64,000 nucleotides of DNA from Crocinitomicaceae bacterium (GCA_002713215.1 PAVO01000042.1:1-64000); one strand, 5' to 3'. Shown: positions 1-9,787, counted from the stretch's first letter. Numbers and translations: made by a program. Notes: generated by a model not told the origin, from the letters alone.

Positions 1-1692
1 AATAATGTTCTTCTTTGTACTTAAACCTGTAGAGCTAATGATTTGAAGTCCAATTCTTGGCCAAATTTGAGCGCTCATAATTTGGTTGCCATATACTTCG
101 ACTCCACCGGCGGTTTCCTCAAGTTGAATTGCCGCTACACCCTGGTAGGTGCTGTTCGATTTCAGATTATTAGAAGTTACATTAATATTTTCACCGTATT
201 TAATCCAAATTCCAGATCGATACTGGTTCTCGAACTTATTGTTTTTGAATGTAAGGTTTGATTGAAGTTTACTTTTCTCTCCTTCCATTCTCACTGCCCA
301 GGATCCGCCTATGAAACTACAGTTGCCAAACTCAAGATCACTGGTTAAGCCCTTGTTTCCAGATCCAACTAAATAGGCATTTGCACTAGAGCCAGAATAA
401 GACGACAAAATGTGACAATTTTCAAAAGAGAGGTTGTTTGCCCCATTTCTTATATCAATTACACCCGAATAAGAACTTCTGGATCCATTCGTAATACCAA
501 GGTCTGTAAATTTCAAGTAAGAAGCCCCATTATCAAATATTAATGAATAATTAGTATTTGCATTCGTAGATGTATCTGTTATGAAGCATGTTGTAGGATC
601 AGCTGACGCAGAGGTAAATGTGACCAGCCTGGCTTTAGAAGCTCCATAAAAACTTTGAATTGAAACGTTGGCCTTATTAATGGTGTCGTTTAACTTAAAA
701 ATAACCGGACCACAAACGCCTCTTAAGTTTAGGTCTATAATTGCCGAGTCTATAGTTGCATAATCAGGAGAGATGCCACCTACTTTATAGGTTCCATTTA
801 ATCCTTCAATAAGCACAAAATTAAGTGTATCATTTGATGCTAAGCTGTCTGGAACTCCATTAGGCATAGTTGTCCATGCTTTTAAGGTATCTCCATTTGC
901 CAGATTTCTGAAGAATTTTAACGAAGCAGTTCCAGTTAGACCCGGAGTCAGAGTCCCGCTATACTTTACAGGAGCTTGCAAGGAATCATTAATTGACCAA
1001 TTAACAATACAACTATCCATGGGAAGAAAACCATAGTTAGTAACAGCCAAAGAAAGAGAATCGGTTAATGTAGCACACACTGGAATTCCTGGATAAGGCA
1101 TTCCTGAAATACCCGCGTCATTATTGAATCCATAAACTTCATAATCAACCCAGCCCAAAAAACCCCTTGGGTGAAAGCTCATTGCAGCCTTACCACCACC
1201 ATAACCAACTCCGGGTCCGGTAATAATGGTCAGCTCATTACTATTAGTAAATGATGTAGGAGTTGAACTAGGCCAACTTGTACCTGTATTAAAGTAGCTC
1301 ATCGAACCGTCAATAACAAACCCCCAAGTTGTGTTGGCAGGTATAACCAGATTCATTAAACCTTTGGTTATAGCAACGGGGCCTGATCCGGTTCCTGATA
1401 CCGAATAACTTCCATAGGAAGTCCAACCTCCACCATTTGCATTCCAACCTGTAGTTGGATTATTAATTGGTGTTTGATTGTATAGAATTTCTGTACTGAT
1501 TGTACCACTGTTTAAGTACACTCCCATATCTTTAATAACTATTGGTGCACTTCCGGTCTTTAGATTAAAGGCCACACCTCCAGAGCCATTGTTGTTAATT
1601 AATGGTGGCATTGTGCCTACTCTTTTTGTCTGAGCAAAAAGGCTGGAAATGATAAGTAGTGATAGAGCTGTTCCTAGTAGAATTTTCTTCAT
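1..1692 (-). CDS. Secreted beta-helix (PbH1-type) protein, 5' part only
   Basis: The frame is open from an ATG at 1692 to the left window edge, giving 564 codons without a stop; the C-terminus lies outside. The first 21 or so residues form a Sec signal peptide (MKKILLGTALSLLIISSLFA, then QTKR). After about 200 residues of beta-rich sequence comes a module beginning GTYKVGGISPDYATIDSA, then Asn/Ser/Gly-rich coils of the parallel beta-helix kind (motifs such as NLSFENCHI, LTFKNNKFEN, NITVTSNNL-like). The same module start occurs twice in the large gene at the right end of the window, so the two are paralogous in part. Secretion by the type IX system is likely but the sorting domain is not visible. 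Function unknown; an adhesin or surface protein is an inference. Confidence 0.8.
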   Translation of the reverse strand, partial: MKKILLGTALSLLIISSLFAQTKRVGTMPPLINNNGSGGVAFNLKTGSAPIVIKDMGVYLNSGTISTEILYNQTPINNPTTGWNANGGGWTSYGSYSVSGTGSGPVAITKGLMNLVIPANTTWGFVIDGSMSYFNTGTSWPSSTPTSFTNSNELTIITGPGVGYGGGKAAMSFHPRGFLGWVDYEVYGFNNDAGISGMPYPGIPVCATLTDSLSLAVTNYGFLPMDSCIVNWSINDSLQAPVKYSGTLTPGLTGTASLKFFRNLANGDTLKAWTTMPNGVPDSLASNDTLNFVLIEGLNGTYKVGGISPDYATIDSAIIDLNLRGVCGPVIFKLNDTINKANVSIQSFYGASKARLVTFTSASADPTTCFITDTSTNANTNYSLIFDNGASYLKFTDLGITNGSRSSYSGVIDIRNGANNLSFENCHILSSYSGSSANAYLVGSGNKGLTSDLEFGNCSFIGGSWAVRMEGEKSKLQSNLTFKNNKFENQYRSGIWIKYGENINVTSNNLKSNSTYQGVAAIQLEETAGGVEVYGNQIMSAQIWPRIGLQIISSTGLSTKKNII

Positions 1693-1733
1693 AGACGTTG
1701 TTTTAGAAATTAATATTTACCCATTTTAACTCT

Positions 1734-1741
1734 CAAATATA
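1734..1741 (-). promoter_or_regulatory. Candidate -7 box TATATTTG for the beta-helix gene
   Basis: The minus strand reads TATATTTG, an exact match to the Bacteroidota -7 consensus TAnnTTTG, 42 bases upstream of the ATG at 1692. No good -33 TTTG box is seen at the usual distance, so this is a moderate call. Confidence 0.45.
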
Positions 1742-1786
1742 GCAACTTAAAATTTGCATTGTTGAAATATTTGTAAAATATGTTAA

Positions 1787-1802
1787 GGCTTTGTAAAAAG
1801 CC
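1787..1802 (-). terminator. Short hairpin after the FG-GAP gene
   Basis: GGCTTT-GTAA-AAAGCC forms a perfect 6-bp stem with a 4-base loop just downstream of the stop codon of the FG-GAP lipoprotein gene. The T tract following it on the minus strand is poor, so termination would be weak; it may only protect the 3' end. Confidence 0.4.
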
Positions 1803-1811
1803 CGTACAACC

Positions 1812-4800
1812 TTATTTAACGAGTCCAATAATTTGTGGTTGGGTATTATTCTTTCCTAAAACTAAGTATCGATCGTTGGATTTGTTCTTTATAAGTAGTG
1901 CAGATTTCGTGTCTCCCGGCGCATACAAACCAGATTTTAAATAAGGTATGGAAACCCATTTCTTTTCACTATTAAGCTTCAATAATGAACCAATTGATGC
2001 ATCAGCTCTTGGAGTTTCAACTTCAGAAGAATATAGATTGCCTAAAAGAATTGCTTCATTTTTTCCGTCCTTGTCGACGTCAGTAACTACAATAGAATTT
2101 ACCATTGAAAATTGAGCTTCTACCGGTAAGCTGGTAATTTTAAATTTTCCATTTCCAAGATTTTCCACATATACCGATGAGAAATTTGTAGCCTGGTAGT
2201 TTAGCGCTTTGTCAAGTTTGTCGCCATAAACATCCTGAATGGTTGCTACGGCAAACTCGTTGTATGTTGGGAATTTTTGTTTAATGAAAGGCATTTGCTC
2301 GGAGCTACATTGTCTTCCTCTTACCGGATAACATGCGCCATGATCGTAATAGCCTAGAACAATATCCAAGGTGCCATTATCATCAAAGTCATGACACCAT
2401 ATTTGGAACGGTGTTTCAGGTGTTGCCTTATACTTATAGTTTAATCCAAGATTACCAATCATGAAGTCCATATCTCCATCGTTGTCAAAATCATTGACAG
2501 CTAATCCACTCCACCATCCAACTTCTTTAGAAAGGTTGAGTTCTTTTTGCCAGGTTAGTTTTCCATTATCATTATTCATTAACATAATTGGCATCCATTC
2601 ACCAACTACAATTAGATCAAGGTCACTATCTCCATCGTAGTCTACCCATTGGCTATTAGTTACCAGCCCAGGATTCTTAAGTTCTGGAGCCACTTCAGAA
2701 GTAACATCCGAGTATTTCCCGTTTTCATATTTCAGCAACATACTTTGAGGGGCAAAAGGGTAAGTCTTTGGAACAAGTCTTCCCCCAACGAAAAGATCCA
2801 AATCCCCATCATTATCATAGTCTCCTGCGGAAACACTTTTTCCACTAATCTGGAAATCTGGCAGAACCCCATTTGTCTTCCGAAACTTTCCATTGCCTAG
2901 GTTTTCATACAGCCTATGCGTAAATAATGAGTTTCCAGATTCAAACTCATTCCCGCCGCTTGCCACGTATAAGTCATTGTCGCCATCACCATCAAAGTCA
3001 TAAATGAGTGCGCCAACATCTTCATTTTTACTATCAATCTCAAGAATTTCGGGAAATTTGCGGGTAAAGGTTCCGTTTTGGCTTTGGAAGAACATTCCTC
3101 CACGTTGATTTAATGCTCCTCCCATATAAACATCATCCAGTCCATCTCCATTTAAATCGCCCTTTGCGAGAGCCGGACCCATATTGGAATTTCCATGTGG
3201 CAGAAGGGTTTCCAATTCAAAATCATTGTACTTATTTTCTACATGAGTGAAATTAAGACCCAGTTGGTTTTCGGCATCCTTAAATAAAAAACCTTTTGAA
3301 TTATCTGGAGCTGCTTTTGCGGTGTTTCTTGCCTGATTAACCTTAATGCGTTTATTTACATCCGATTCATAATTTGAAACCGTTCCGTTAAGCCAGGATA
3401 CCTCAACGTTGACTTTTCCTGCATACTTACCAAGTCCAAAATGGAGAACAGGCTCCACACTTGATATGTATCCCCTGGTTGTATGATATTGTTGTACTTG
3501 TATACCTTGATTCGTGGTTACTTTAACAACCGCTCCGGAACTAACCGCATCCGGGTCTTCGAACTCAACGTATAAGTGATTGTTTTCTAATTGTTCGGCT
3601 TTGTTTTCATAAACCCAGGCAACGGACTCCATATTATTCATTACCAAATCAAGATCTCCATCGTTATCCAAATCTCCAAAAGCGGCACCTTGGGTAAACC
3701 CCTTTTTATGGAGTCCCCACTCGTAGGTTTTTTTCGAAAAAGTTAAGTCACCATTGTTCCTATAGATGTAGTTTGGCAATGGAGTGCTGGGTGTATTTTT
3801 AAACCTGTCCATAAGTTCAGCCTCGGTTAGGTTGGCCCTGTTGCTAAACTTTTTCTGAACTTGCCTGGAGTAGTCGTTGTCCCTGTCGTCCAGTCTATAT
3901 CCATTGGTAACCAAAAGATCTTTGTGACCATCGTTGTCAAAATCAGCGAAAAGAGGAGCCCAACTCCAGTCTGTACTTTGAACTCCAGCCAGCTGTCCAA
4001 TTTCTGAAAAAGTTCCATTTCCATTATTAAACTGAAGAGTATTATACATGTATTGGTGTGGAAGCCCGAAGTCAACCAACTCGTTAAAAGCAATAGGGTT
4101 CATTCCGCTCATTTGAGTTTTGGTTCTAACATGATCTTCTGCCGACATGTCCAAGGCCATGATATCCATTAATCCGTCATTGTTAAAATCAGCAATATCG
4201 TTACCCATACTGTATAGTGCAATATGATTGGTTCGCTTTTTAATTTCCTCCTTAAATGTCTTATCTCCTTGATTCATATAAAGGAAATCGGGTGAAGAAT
4301 AATCATTGGATACATATATATCCGTATATCCGTTTTGGTCTAAATCACCAATCACAACACCAAGACCGTACCCTCCAAATGATTCGAGCTTTAATCCAAC
4401 TTTTTTGGTAACATTTTTAAATTTCCCGTTTTCATTTTCATAAAACTGGTCTGCTCCAATTACCGCTCGTTTATAATGATCGCGTGACATTTTTTCATCT
4501 CCTTCCCAGCGATTGGGATGATTCAATACAAATAAATCCAAATCGCCATCGTTGTCATAATCAAAGAACACACTCTGGGTACTCCAACCTGTGTCTGCTA
4601 TTCCCATCTCATCAGCTTTGTCTGTAAATGTTAAATCGCCATTATTGATGAGCATGGCATTTTTCTTTTCTTCCGCACTTTTCATTCCACCTTTACTAAC
4701 ATATATATCGGTAAGGCCGTCGCCATTGATGTCAATCAAACAGACCCCGTTACTCCAGGAGTTGGGAAGTCCTGTTCCCGATTTTTCAGTGATATCTTCA

Positions 4801-5129
4801 AATGCAAGATCTCCTTTATTCAAGTATAGTTTGTTCTCAACTTCGTTGCCAGTAAAAAAAACATCGTTTTTTCCATCATTGTTGAAATCGGCAATTCCTA
4901 CTCCACCGCCATTGAATTGGTATTGAAATTCATAAAATTTAAGTTCGGCTTCTGCGGTGAAACTATTGTTAAAGGTAACACCGGTTTTTTCAGCGGGTAA
5001 GAATTCAAATAGTTCAGTCGCTTTCTTTTTTTCTTGCTTTTTATCATCGACAATTTCCTTCTTTTTATCGTCGAAACAGGAGCTTAGGAATAGGACTAGA
5101 GTTAATAAAAGTATGCCGTTAAATTTCAT
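1812..5129 (-). CDS. FG-GAP/VCBS repeat lipoprotein with ASPIC/UnbV domain
   Basis: A protein of 1105 residues, exported and lipid-anchored: the start MKFNGILLLTLVLFLSSC ends in a lipobox with Cys18. I chose ATG 5129 over an in-frame TTG two codons earlier. The body is built of about fifteen calcium-binding loops of the DxDxDG type (DFNNDGKND, DINGDGLTD, DYDNDGDLD and so on), as in integrin-like FG-GAP/VCBS beta-propellers, probably two propellers. Between them, roughly residues 510-600, lies an ASPIC/UnbV domain (GYISSVEPVLHFGLG, then VSWLNG). This architecture is the CRTAC1-like family common in Bacteroidota. It follows the response regulator gene by 7 bp and so is probably the last gene of the ABC transporter operon. 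Its ligand is not known. Not a SusD or enzyme by any motif I see. Confidence 0.85.
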   Translation of the reverse strand: MKFNGILLLTLVLFLSSCFDDKKKEIVDDKKQEKKKATELFEFLPAEKTGVTFNNSFTAEAELKFYEFQYQFNGGGVGIADFNNDGKNDVFFTGNEVENKLYLNKGDLAFEDITEKSGTGLPNSWSNGVCLIDINGDGLTDIYVSKGGMKSAEEKKNAMLINNGDLTFTDKADEMGIADTGWSTQSVFFDYDNDGDLDLFVLNHPNRWEGDEKMSRDHYKRAVIGADQFYENENGKFKNVTKKVGLKLESFGGYGLGVVIGDLDQNGYTDIYVSNDYSSPDFLYMNQGDKTFKEEIKKRTNHIALYSMGNDIADFNNDGLMDIMALDMSAEDHVRTKTQMSGMNPIAFNELVDFGLPHQYMYNTLQFNNGNGTFSEIGQLAGVQSTDWSWAPLFADFDNDGHKDLLVTNGYRLDDRDNDYSRQVQKKFSNRANLTEAELMDRFKNTPSTPLPNYIYRNNGDLTFSKKTYEWGLHKKGFTQGAAFGDLDNDGDLDLVMNNMESVAWVYENKAEQLENNHLYVEFEDPDAVSSGAVVKVTTNQGIQVQQYHTTRGYISSVEPVLHFGLGKYAGKVNVEVSWLNGTVSNYESDVNKRIKVNQARNTAKAAPDNSKGFLFKDAENQLGLNFTHVENKYNDFELETLLPHGNSNMGPALAKGDLNGDGLDDVYMGGALNQRGGMFFQSQNGTFTRKFPEILEIDSKNEDVGALIYDFDGDGDNDLYVASGGNEFESGNSLFTHRLYENLGNGKFRKTNGVLPDFQISGKSVSAGDYDNDGDLDLFVGGRLVPKTYPFAPQSMLLKYENGKYSDVTSEVAPELKNPGLVTNSQWVDYDGDSDLDLIVVGEWMPIMLMNNDNGKLTWQKELNLSKEVGWWSGLAVNDFDNDGDMDFMIGNLGLNYKYKATPETPFQIWCHDFDDNGTLDIVLGYYDHGACYPVRGRQCSSEQMPFIKQKFPTYNEFAVATIQDVYGDKLDKALNYQATNFSSVYVENLGNGKFKITSLPVEAQFSMVNSIVVTDVDKDGKNEAILLGNLYSSEVETPRADASIGSLLKLNSEKKWVSIPYLKSGLYAPGDTKSALLIKNKSNDRYLVLGKNNTQPQIIGLVK

Positions 5130-5136
5130 AGCCAAT

Positions 5137-6303
5137 CTATTTTGGATTCGAATACATGAGAATATCGTTTGCTTCGATTTTCTCGTCGCACAAAATTATA
5201 AGTCTTTCAATTATGTTTCTTAATTCACGGATGTTTCCTGTCCAGTTTATTTGCTCTAACTCCTTGATAGCCTTATCGCTAATTTTTTTAGGCGCAAGAC
5301 CCATTTCACCACAAATCAAATTCATGAAATGATTACTTAAGAGGGCAATGTCTTGTTTGCGATCGTTAAGTGAAGGGACCTTTATAAGAATAACGCTTAA
5401 CCGATGGTATAAATCTTCTCGAAAGTTCCCTTTCTCAATTTCTTTTTGCAGGTCTTTGTTGGTCGCTGCTAGAACCCTCACATCAACCTTAATGTCTTTT
5501 TCACTTCCAACCCTTGATATTTTGTGTTCTTGAAGAGCCCTCAAAACTTTGGCTTGGGCCGATAGACTCATATCACCAATTTCATCCAAAAACAAGGTAC
5601 CGTTTTGAGCTTGTTCAAACTTCCCTTTTTTCATTTTGACAGCGGAAGTAAACGCACCTTTTTCATGCCCGAACAGTTCACTTTCAATAAGTTCTGAAGG
5701 AATTGCTGCGCAATTAACCTCTACAAACGGGAGTTTTTTTCGCTTGCTTTGATCGTGAATTTCTCGTGCGACTAACTCCTTGCCTGATCCATTTGGCCCA
5801 GTTATCATTACCCTGGCAGCGGTAGGAGCAACTTTGCCAATCATTTCATGCACGCTTTTAATCTCCTTACTTTCACCAATAATGCTTCCTCCGTTAAACG
5901 ACTGGACTTTCTTTCTTAGGGTACGGGTTTCCTTTACTAACTCTTCTTTTTCGAGGCCATTACGAACAATAACCAGTAGTCGGTTTAAATCCAGTGGCTT
6001 GGCCAGGTAATCGTATGCGCCTTTTTTAATTGCTTCGACTGCGGTTTCAATGGTTCCATGGCCAGAAATCATGATAACGTTTAAATCGGGGTTGGTTTCG
6101 AAAGCCATCTCCAGGAATTCCAGCCCATCAAGCTTTGGCATTTTTACGTCGCATAGCACCAGGTCGTATTCATTTTTACGAGCCAGAGCTAATCCTGTCA
6201 TTCCGTCTTCTGCTTCATCGATTGAATGACCTTCATATTCCAGGACATCCTTTAATGAATTCCGAATACTTTTTTCATCGTCAACTACTAAAATTCTAGC
6301 CAT
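5137..6303 (-). CDS. NtrC-type sigma-54 activator, receiver plus AAA+, no DNA-binding domain
   Basis: 388 residues. Residues 1-120 are a receiver domain with acidic pocket DD at 8-9 and phospho-acceptor Asp52 (LVLCDVKMPKLDG). The AAA+ sigma-54 interaction domain follows, with Walker A GPNGSGKE, the sigma-54 contact loop GAFTSA (usual form GAFTGA), Walker B GTLFLDEIGD, and the arginine-finger region. The protein ends about 20 residues after the NWTGNIRELRNIIERL helix, where family members normally continue into a Fis-type helix-turn-helix of 50-60 residues. It may therefore act from solution or through a partner. No sensor kinase is adjacent. It sits 3 bp after the ABC permease gene and 7 bp before the FG-GAP lipoprotein gene, so all are likely co-transcribed. 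Confidence 0.88.
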   Translation of the reverse strand: MARILVVDDEKSIRNSLKDVLEYEGHSIDEAEDGMTGLALARKNEYDLVLCDVKMPKLDGLEFLEMAFETNPDLNVIMISGHGTIETAVEAIKKGAYDYLAKPLDLNRLLVIVRNGLEKEELVKETRTLRKKVQSFNGGSIIGESKEIKSVHEMIGKVAPTAARVMITGPNGSGKELVAREIHDQSKRKKLPFVEVNCAAIPSELIESELFGHEKGAFTSAVKMKKGKFEQAQNGTLFLDEIGDMSLSAQAKVLRALQEHKISRVGSEKDIKVDVRVLAATNKDLQKEIEKGNFREDLYHRLSVILIKVPSLNDRKQDIALLSNHFMNLICGEMGLAPKKISDKAIKELEQINWTGNIRELRNIIERLIILCDEKIEANDILMYSNPK

Positions 6304-6306
6304 AAC

Positions 6307-7647
6307 CTATTTGTTGCTATACCTTAACCATTTCCAGAGTTCTTTATAGGACGGTTTCTTTCCATACATCAGGATTCCTACTCTATAAATTTTAGCCGCA
6401 ATCCATACCACCAGGATAAACCCTAGAACTAATAAAACCATACTCAAGGCTACTTCCCAGATTGGGATTCCGCCTTCTCCAACCCCTAAAGCCACACGAA
6501 CCAGCATAATGATAGGTGAAGTCAGAGGGAAAATTGAAAGCCAAAATGCGATTGGGCCTTCCGGGTTTTTAATAATGGCCGCGGAAAAAATATAAGCAAT
6601 GCCCAGGGGTGCGGTTATAGGAATCATAAACTGCTGAGTATCCGTTTCATTATCTACAGCGGCTCCTACAGCAGCAAATAAGGCACTGTAAAGGAAGTAT
6701 CCACCAAAGAAATAGAACAAGAATAAGCTAATCATAACTGTCCAATTGGTTCTGTTTATGATACTGTTGGGGTCCATTATTCCTGATTTCGCGGCCCCTT
6801 CTGCCTGTAATTCTTCCATCACTTCTGGTGTCGCCTGTACTTGCTCGGTTAGCTTTTCGGGTGAATAGTAATTGTCGAGGATGGTTGCCTGAGCAATTCC
6901 AAAAATGCCCAGGGTGAGTGTAATCCACAGAACAATTTGTGTAAGACTAACCAAACCCACCCCAATTATTTTTCCCATCATTAGGTGAAATGGGCGAACC
7001 GATGTAATAATTACCTCAACAATCCGATTGGTTTTTTCTTCAATTACTCCTCGCATTACCTGAACACCGTATAGAAAAATGAACATGTAAATAAGAATGC
7101 CAAATCCAAAACCAATGTATGTGGCTCCTTTGTCCAACTCTTCCTCATCACCCGTTTCGCTATACTTAACTGGGTTTAGGGTAAAGTTGGTTTTAACATC
7201 ATAGAATTCCTTCCGGTCAATTTTATATTGATCCAACTTTAATTCTTCTACAACTGCTTCAACTTTATCTTCAATTCCCCGAATGACACTGGCACTTGGT
7301 TGTTTTTTGTAGTATAGTATGGCTATATTACCTGCTTCTATGTTTTTAGGTATGTACAGAATACATGAATAGTCGGAGTCGTAAAACATTTCTTTGGATT
7401 GTTGCAAATCCATGTTGTTGGCATAGTTAAATTTAATGTTTTGTGTGTTCGAAATACTATTGAAAGCAGGAGCCTTTTCATCAACAATAAGTACCTTATG
7501 TATTACATCTTCAGAAAGGCTTAAATAGATAATTACCGATAGCCCTAAGGCAAGTGCAATAGGGCCAAGAAGAGTAATTAATATAAAAGACATTTTTCGC
7601 ACCCGGGTCAGGTATTCTCTCTCTACGATTAACCAAATTTTATTCAT
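6307..7647 (-). CDS. ABC-2 type exporter permease (NatB-like)
   Basis: 446 residues with one N-terminal transmembrane segment after WLIVEREYLTRVRKMSF, a large extracytoplasmic domain of about 150 residues, and a C-terminal bundle of five to six membrane segments (for example FGILIYMFIFLYGVQVMRG followed by VIEEKTNRIVEVIITSVRP). The VIEEKTNRI-EVI loop is the signature of the ABC-2 family related to NatB. The start overlaps the stop of the ATPase gene by 4 bp (ATGA), so the two are translationally coupled and form one exporter. Substrate unknown; NatAB exports sodium in Bacillus, but this cannot be inferred here. Confidence 0.88.
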   Translation of the reverse strand: MNKIWLIVEREYLTRVRKMSFILITLLGPIALALGLSVIIYLSLSEDVIHKVLIVDEKAPAFNSISNTQNIKFNYANNMDLQQSKEMFYDSDYSCILYIPKNIEAGNIAILYYKKQPSASVIRGIEDKVEAVVEELKLDQYKIDRKEFYDVKTNFTLNPVKYSETGDEEELDKGATYIGFGFGILIYMFIFLYGVQVMRGVIEEKTNRIVEVIITSVRPFHLMMGKIIGVGLVSLTQIVLWITLTLGIFGIAQATILDNYYSPEKLTEQVQATPEVMEELQAEGAAKSGIMDPNSIINRTNWTVMISLFLFYFFGGYFLYSALFAAVGAAVDNETDTQQFMIPITAPLGIAYIFSAAIIKNPEGPIAFWLSIFPLTSPIIMLVRVALGVGEGGIPIWEVALSMVLLVLGFILVVWIAAKIYRVGILMYGKKPSYKELWKWLRYSNK

Positions 7648-8597
7648 ACAGCTTCTACCTCCAATTCTGCTTTATTAATTTCATTAACTCGCTGAATAAA
7701 TACGTCATTCATTGAAGGGATTTCTTCGTGTAATCCATGAATTTCCACATGAGGAATCAGTGCTTTTAATAGATCGTTCGGAGTTTTGTTGTTCAGCATT
7801 TTCACCTTGGCGACGTTGAGTTTTCCTTCGGTACTTGTCTCCAGCAGTTCCGCATCAATCCAAAGTGCTTGTGAGAATTTCATTTTATCGCCGGAAAAAG
7901 ATACGTTGTAAATATTTTCTTTACGTGCAGCCTTCACTTCCTTAACTCCACCTGAAAGAATTTTCTTTGACCGATAGATCAGGGCTATGTCGTCACATAT
8001 TTCCTCAACGGATGACATGTTATGCGTAGACAATATTACGGTGGCTCCATTCTCTTTTAATCGGAGTATTTCATCTCGAATGAGGGAGGCATTTATAGGG
8101 TCGAATCCCGAAAATGGCTCATCAAGAATCAATAATTCAGGCTCGTGTAACACGGTTACAATGAACTGAACTTTCTGTTGCATTCCCTTGGATAGTTCTT
8201 CAATTTTTTTGTCCCACCAGGAAGTAATCTCAAATTTTTCGAACCAGAATTTTAGTAATTCCATGGCTCTTTTTTTGGGAAGCCCTTTTAATCGAGCCAG
8301 GTAGAGGGCCTGTTCACCAACCTTCATCTTTTTATACAGCCCACGTTCTTCTGGTAAGTAACCAATTCTGGTTTCGTGAGATAGCGAAAGCTGTTCTCCA
8401 TTAAATAGTATCTGACCTTCGTCGGGAGCGGTGATTTGATTAATGATTCGGATTAGACTGGTTTTACCAGCTCCATTAGGGCCTAACAATCCAAAAATTT
8501 TGTTTTGGGGAACATCAATTGAAATCGAATCTAAAGCGGTGTGTTGTGCATACCGCTTGGTTACGCCTTGAATTGATAAAATGGGACTTGAGTTCAT
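7644..8597 (-). CDS. ABC transporter ATP-binding subunit (NatA-like)
   Basis: 317 residues: Walker A GPNGAGKTS near residue 40, Q-loop region, ABC signature LSKGMQQKVQ, Walker B LLILDEPFSGFDP and the H-loop STHNMSSVEEI. The last 90 residues form an accessory domain typical of NatA/CcmA-type ATPases that pair with ABC-2 permeases. It drives export through the permease encoded next to it, with which it overlaps by 4 bp. It is first in a four-gene unit, directly after the dnaJ terminator. Confidence 0.9.
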   Translation of the reverse strand: MNSSPILSIQGVTKRYAQHTALDSISIDVPQNKIFGLLGPNGAGKTSLIRIINQITAPDEGQILFNGEQLSLSHETRIGYLPEERGLYKKMKVGEQALYLARLKGLPKKRAMELLKFWFEKFEITSWWDKKIEELSKGMQQKVQFIVTVLHEPELLILDEPFSGFDPINASLIRDEILRLKENGATVILSTHNMSSVEEICDDIALIYRSKKILSGGVKEVKAARKENIYNVSFSGDKMKFSQALWIDAELLETSTEGKLNVAKVKMLNNKTPNDLLKALIPHVEIHGLHEEIPSMNDVFIQRVNEINKAELEVEAV

Positions 8598-8605
8598 TTA
8601 ACTAC

Positions 8606-8642
8606 AAAAAATAAGCGCCATCCAATCTGTTTGGACAGCGCT
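8606..8642 (-). terminator. Rho-independent terminator of the grpE-dnaJ operon
   Basis: On the minus strand a GC-rich stem (AGCGCTGTCCAA paired with TTGGATGGCGCT, one mismatch) with a short loop is followed by a T run (complement of the A run 8606-8611). It lies 31 bp after the dnaJ stop and before the ABC ATPase gene, separating the two operons. A TATATTTG -7-like box at 8643-8650 immediately precedes it. Confidence 0.8.
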
Positions 8643-8672
8643 CAAATATAGTAAGTCTAGCGTTGTTATTTC

Positions 8673-9785
8673 TTAATGAAAATAATCTTTCATTCTGTTG
8701 AAAAAACCTCCTTCCTTTCGGCTTTCATCGGGGTGAAAATTTTCGGATTCCCTCAGTTTTTCCAGCATCGATTTTTCTTCTTTAGTAAGAGTCTTTGGTG
8801 TCCAGACATTTACGTTGACCAACTGATCGCCATGTCCGTAAGAATTAACGCTTGGAAGTCCTTTTCCTTTTAATCGTAGGATTTTACCAGCTTGTGTGCC
8901 TGGAGCAATTTTGATCTTAACTTTTCCACCAAGTGTTGGTATTTCGGTATTGATTCCAAGTGCAGCATCAGCAAAATTCAAATACAGGTCGTAGTATAAA
9001 TTTTGTCCATCCCTCATTAGACTCTCGTGCTGTGTTTCTTCAACTACAATAATGAGGTCACCAGGGATACCACCAAATGGTCCTTCATTGCCCTTTCCTC
9101 TAAGGGAAAGTTGCATGCCATCTTCAACACCTGCAGGAATTTCAATTGATTCGATCAATTCCTTTCGAATTTGACCGTTGCTATCTGTTCCGGCACCTTT
9201 ACTCGTTACTTTTTTACCTGTACCGTGACAGCTTGGACAAGTTGAAGCGGTTTGCATCTGTCCAAGAATAGTGTTTGAGATTCGGGTTACCTGTCCGCTT
9301 CCACCACACTGAGAACAAGTTCCAAATTTAGTGTCCGAACTATTTACCAGTTTGTTAAGCTTTATCTTTTTGGTTACTCCATTGGCAATGTCCTCCAGGG
9401 TGAGCTTGACTTTTATTCTAAGGTTAGATCCTTTTACGCGAGCACTTCTTGCGCCTCCGCCGAATCCTCCGAAACCACCTCCGCCAAAGATGTCACCAAA
9501 CTGGCTGAAGATATCGTCCATGTTCATTCCGCTTCCGAAGCCTCCGCCTCCGGCAGCGCCGCTCATACCTGCATGACCAAATTGATCGTAGCGCGCCCTT
9601 TTGTTATCGTCGTTTAAGACTTCGTAGGCTTCAGCAGCTTCCTTAAATTTTTCTTCAGCTGCAGTATCGCCAGGGTTTTTATCAGGGTGATACTTGATGG
9701 CCATCTTTCGATAAGCTTTTTTGAGCTCATCTTTGGTTGCACTTTGAGATACACCTAATATCTCGTAAAAGTCTCTTTTCGCCAT
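8673..9785 (-). CDS. dnaJ: Chaperone DnaJ (Hsp40) with one zinc centre
   Basis: 370 residues. It stimulates DnaK ATPase and delivers unfolded clients. The J domain carries the HPD motif at residues 33-35, followed by a Gly/Phe-rich linker (about 75-110) and the client-binding domains. The cysteine-rich region shows only two CxxCxGxG motifs, CSQCGGSG and CPSCHGTG, corresponding to canonical motifs 2 and 3. Positions of motifs 1 and 4 read [10 protein letters not shown] and [11 protein letters not shown] with no Cys, so zinc centre I is absent and zinc centre II is kept. From my knowledge of the family this form is frequent in Flavobacteriia. It follows grpE by 2 bp; dnaK is not in the window. 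Confidence 0.97.
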   Translation of the reverse strand: MAKRDFYEILGVSQSATKDELKKAYRKMAIKYHPDKNPGDTAAEEKFKEAAEAYEVLNDDNKRARYDQFGHAGMSGAAGGGGFGSGMNMDDIFSQFGDIFGGGGFGGFGGGARSARVKGSNLRIKVKLTLEDIANGVTKKIKLNKLVNSSDTKFGTCSQCGGSGQVTRISNTILGQMQTASTCPSCHGTGKKVTSKGAGTDSNGQIRKELIESIEIPAGVEDGMQLSLRGKGNEGPFGGIPGDLIIVVEETQHESLMRDGQNLYYDLYLNFADAALGINTEIPTLGGKVKIKIAPGTQAGKILRLKGKGLPSVNSYGHGDQLVNVNVWTPKTLTKEEKSMLEKLRESENFHPDESRKEGGFFNRMKDYFH

Positions 9786-9787
9786 AA

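Noticed and set aside
5137-6303. Truncation of the NtrC-type regulator by a frameshift
   Set aside because: The next gene begins 7 bp after the stop codon, leaving no room for a lost helix-turn-helix domain; HTH-less members of the family exist.
8643-8650. TATATTTG as promoter of the ABC transporter operon
   Set aside because: The predicted transcription start would fall inside the dnaJ terminator hairpin; possible but not supported enough to annotate as a promoter.
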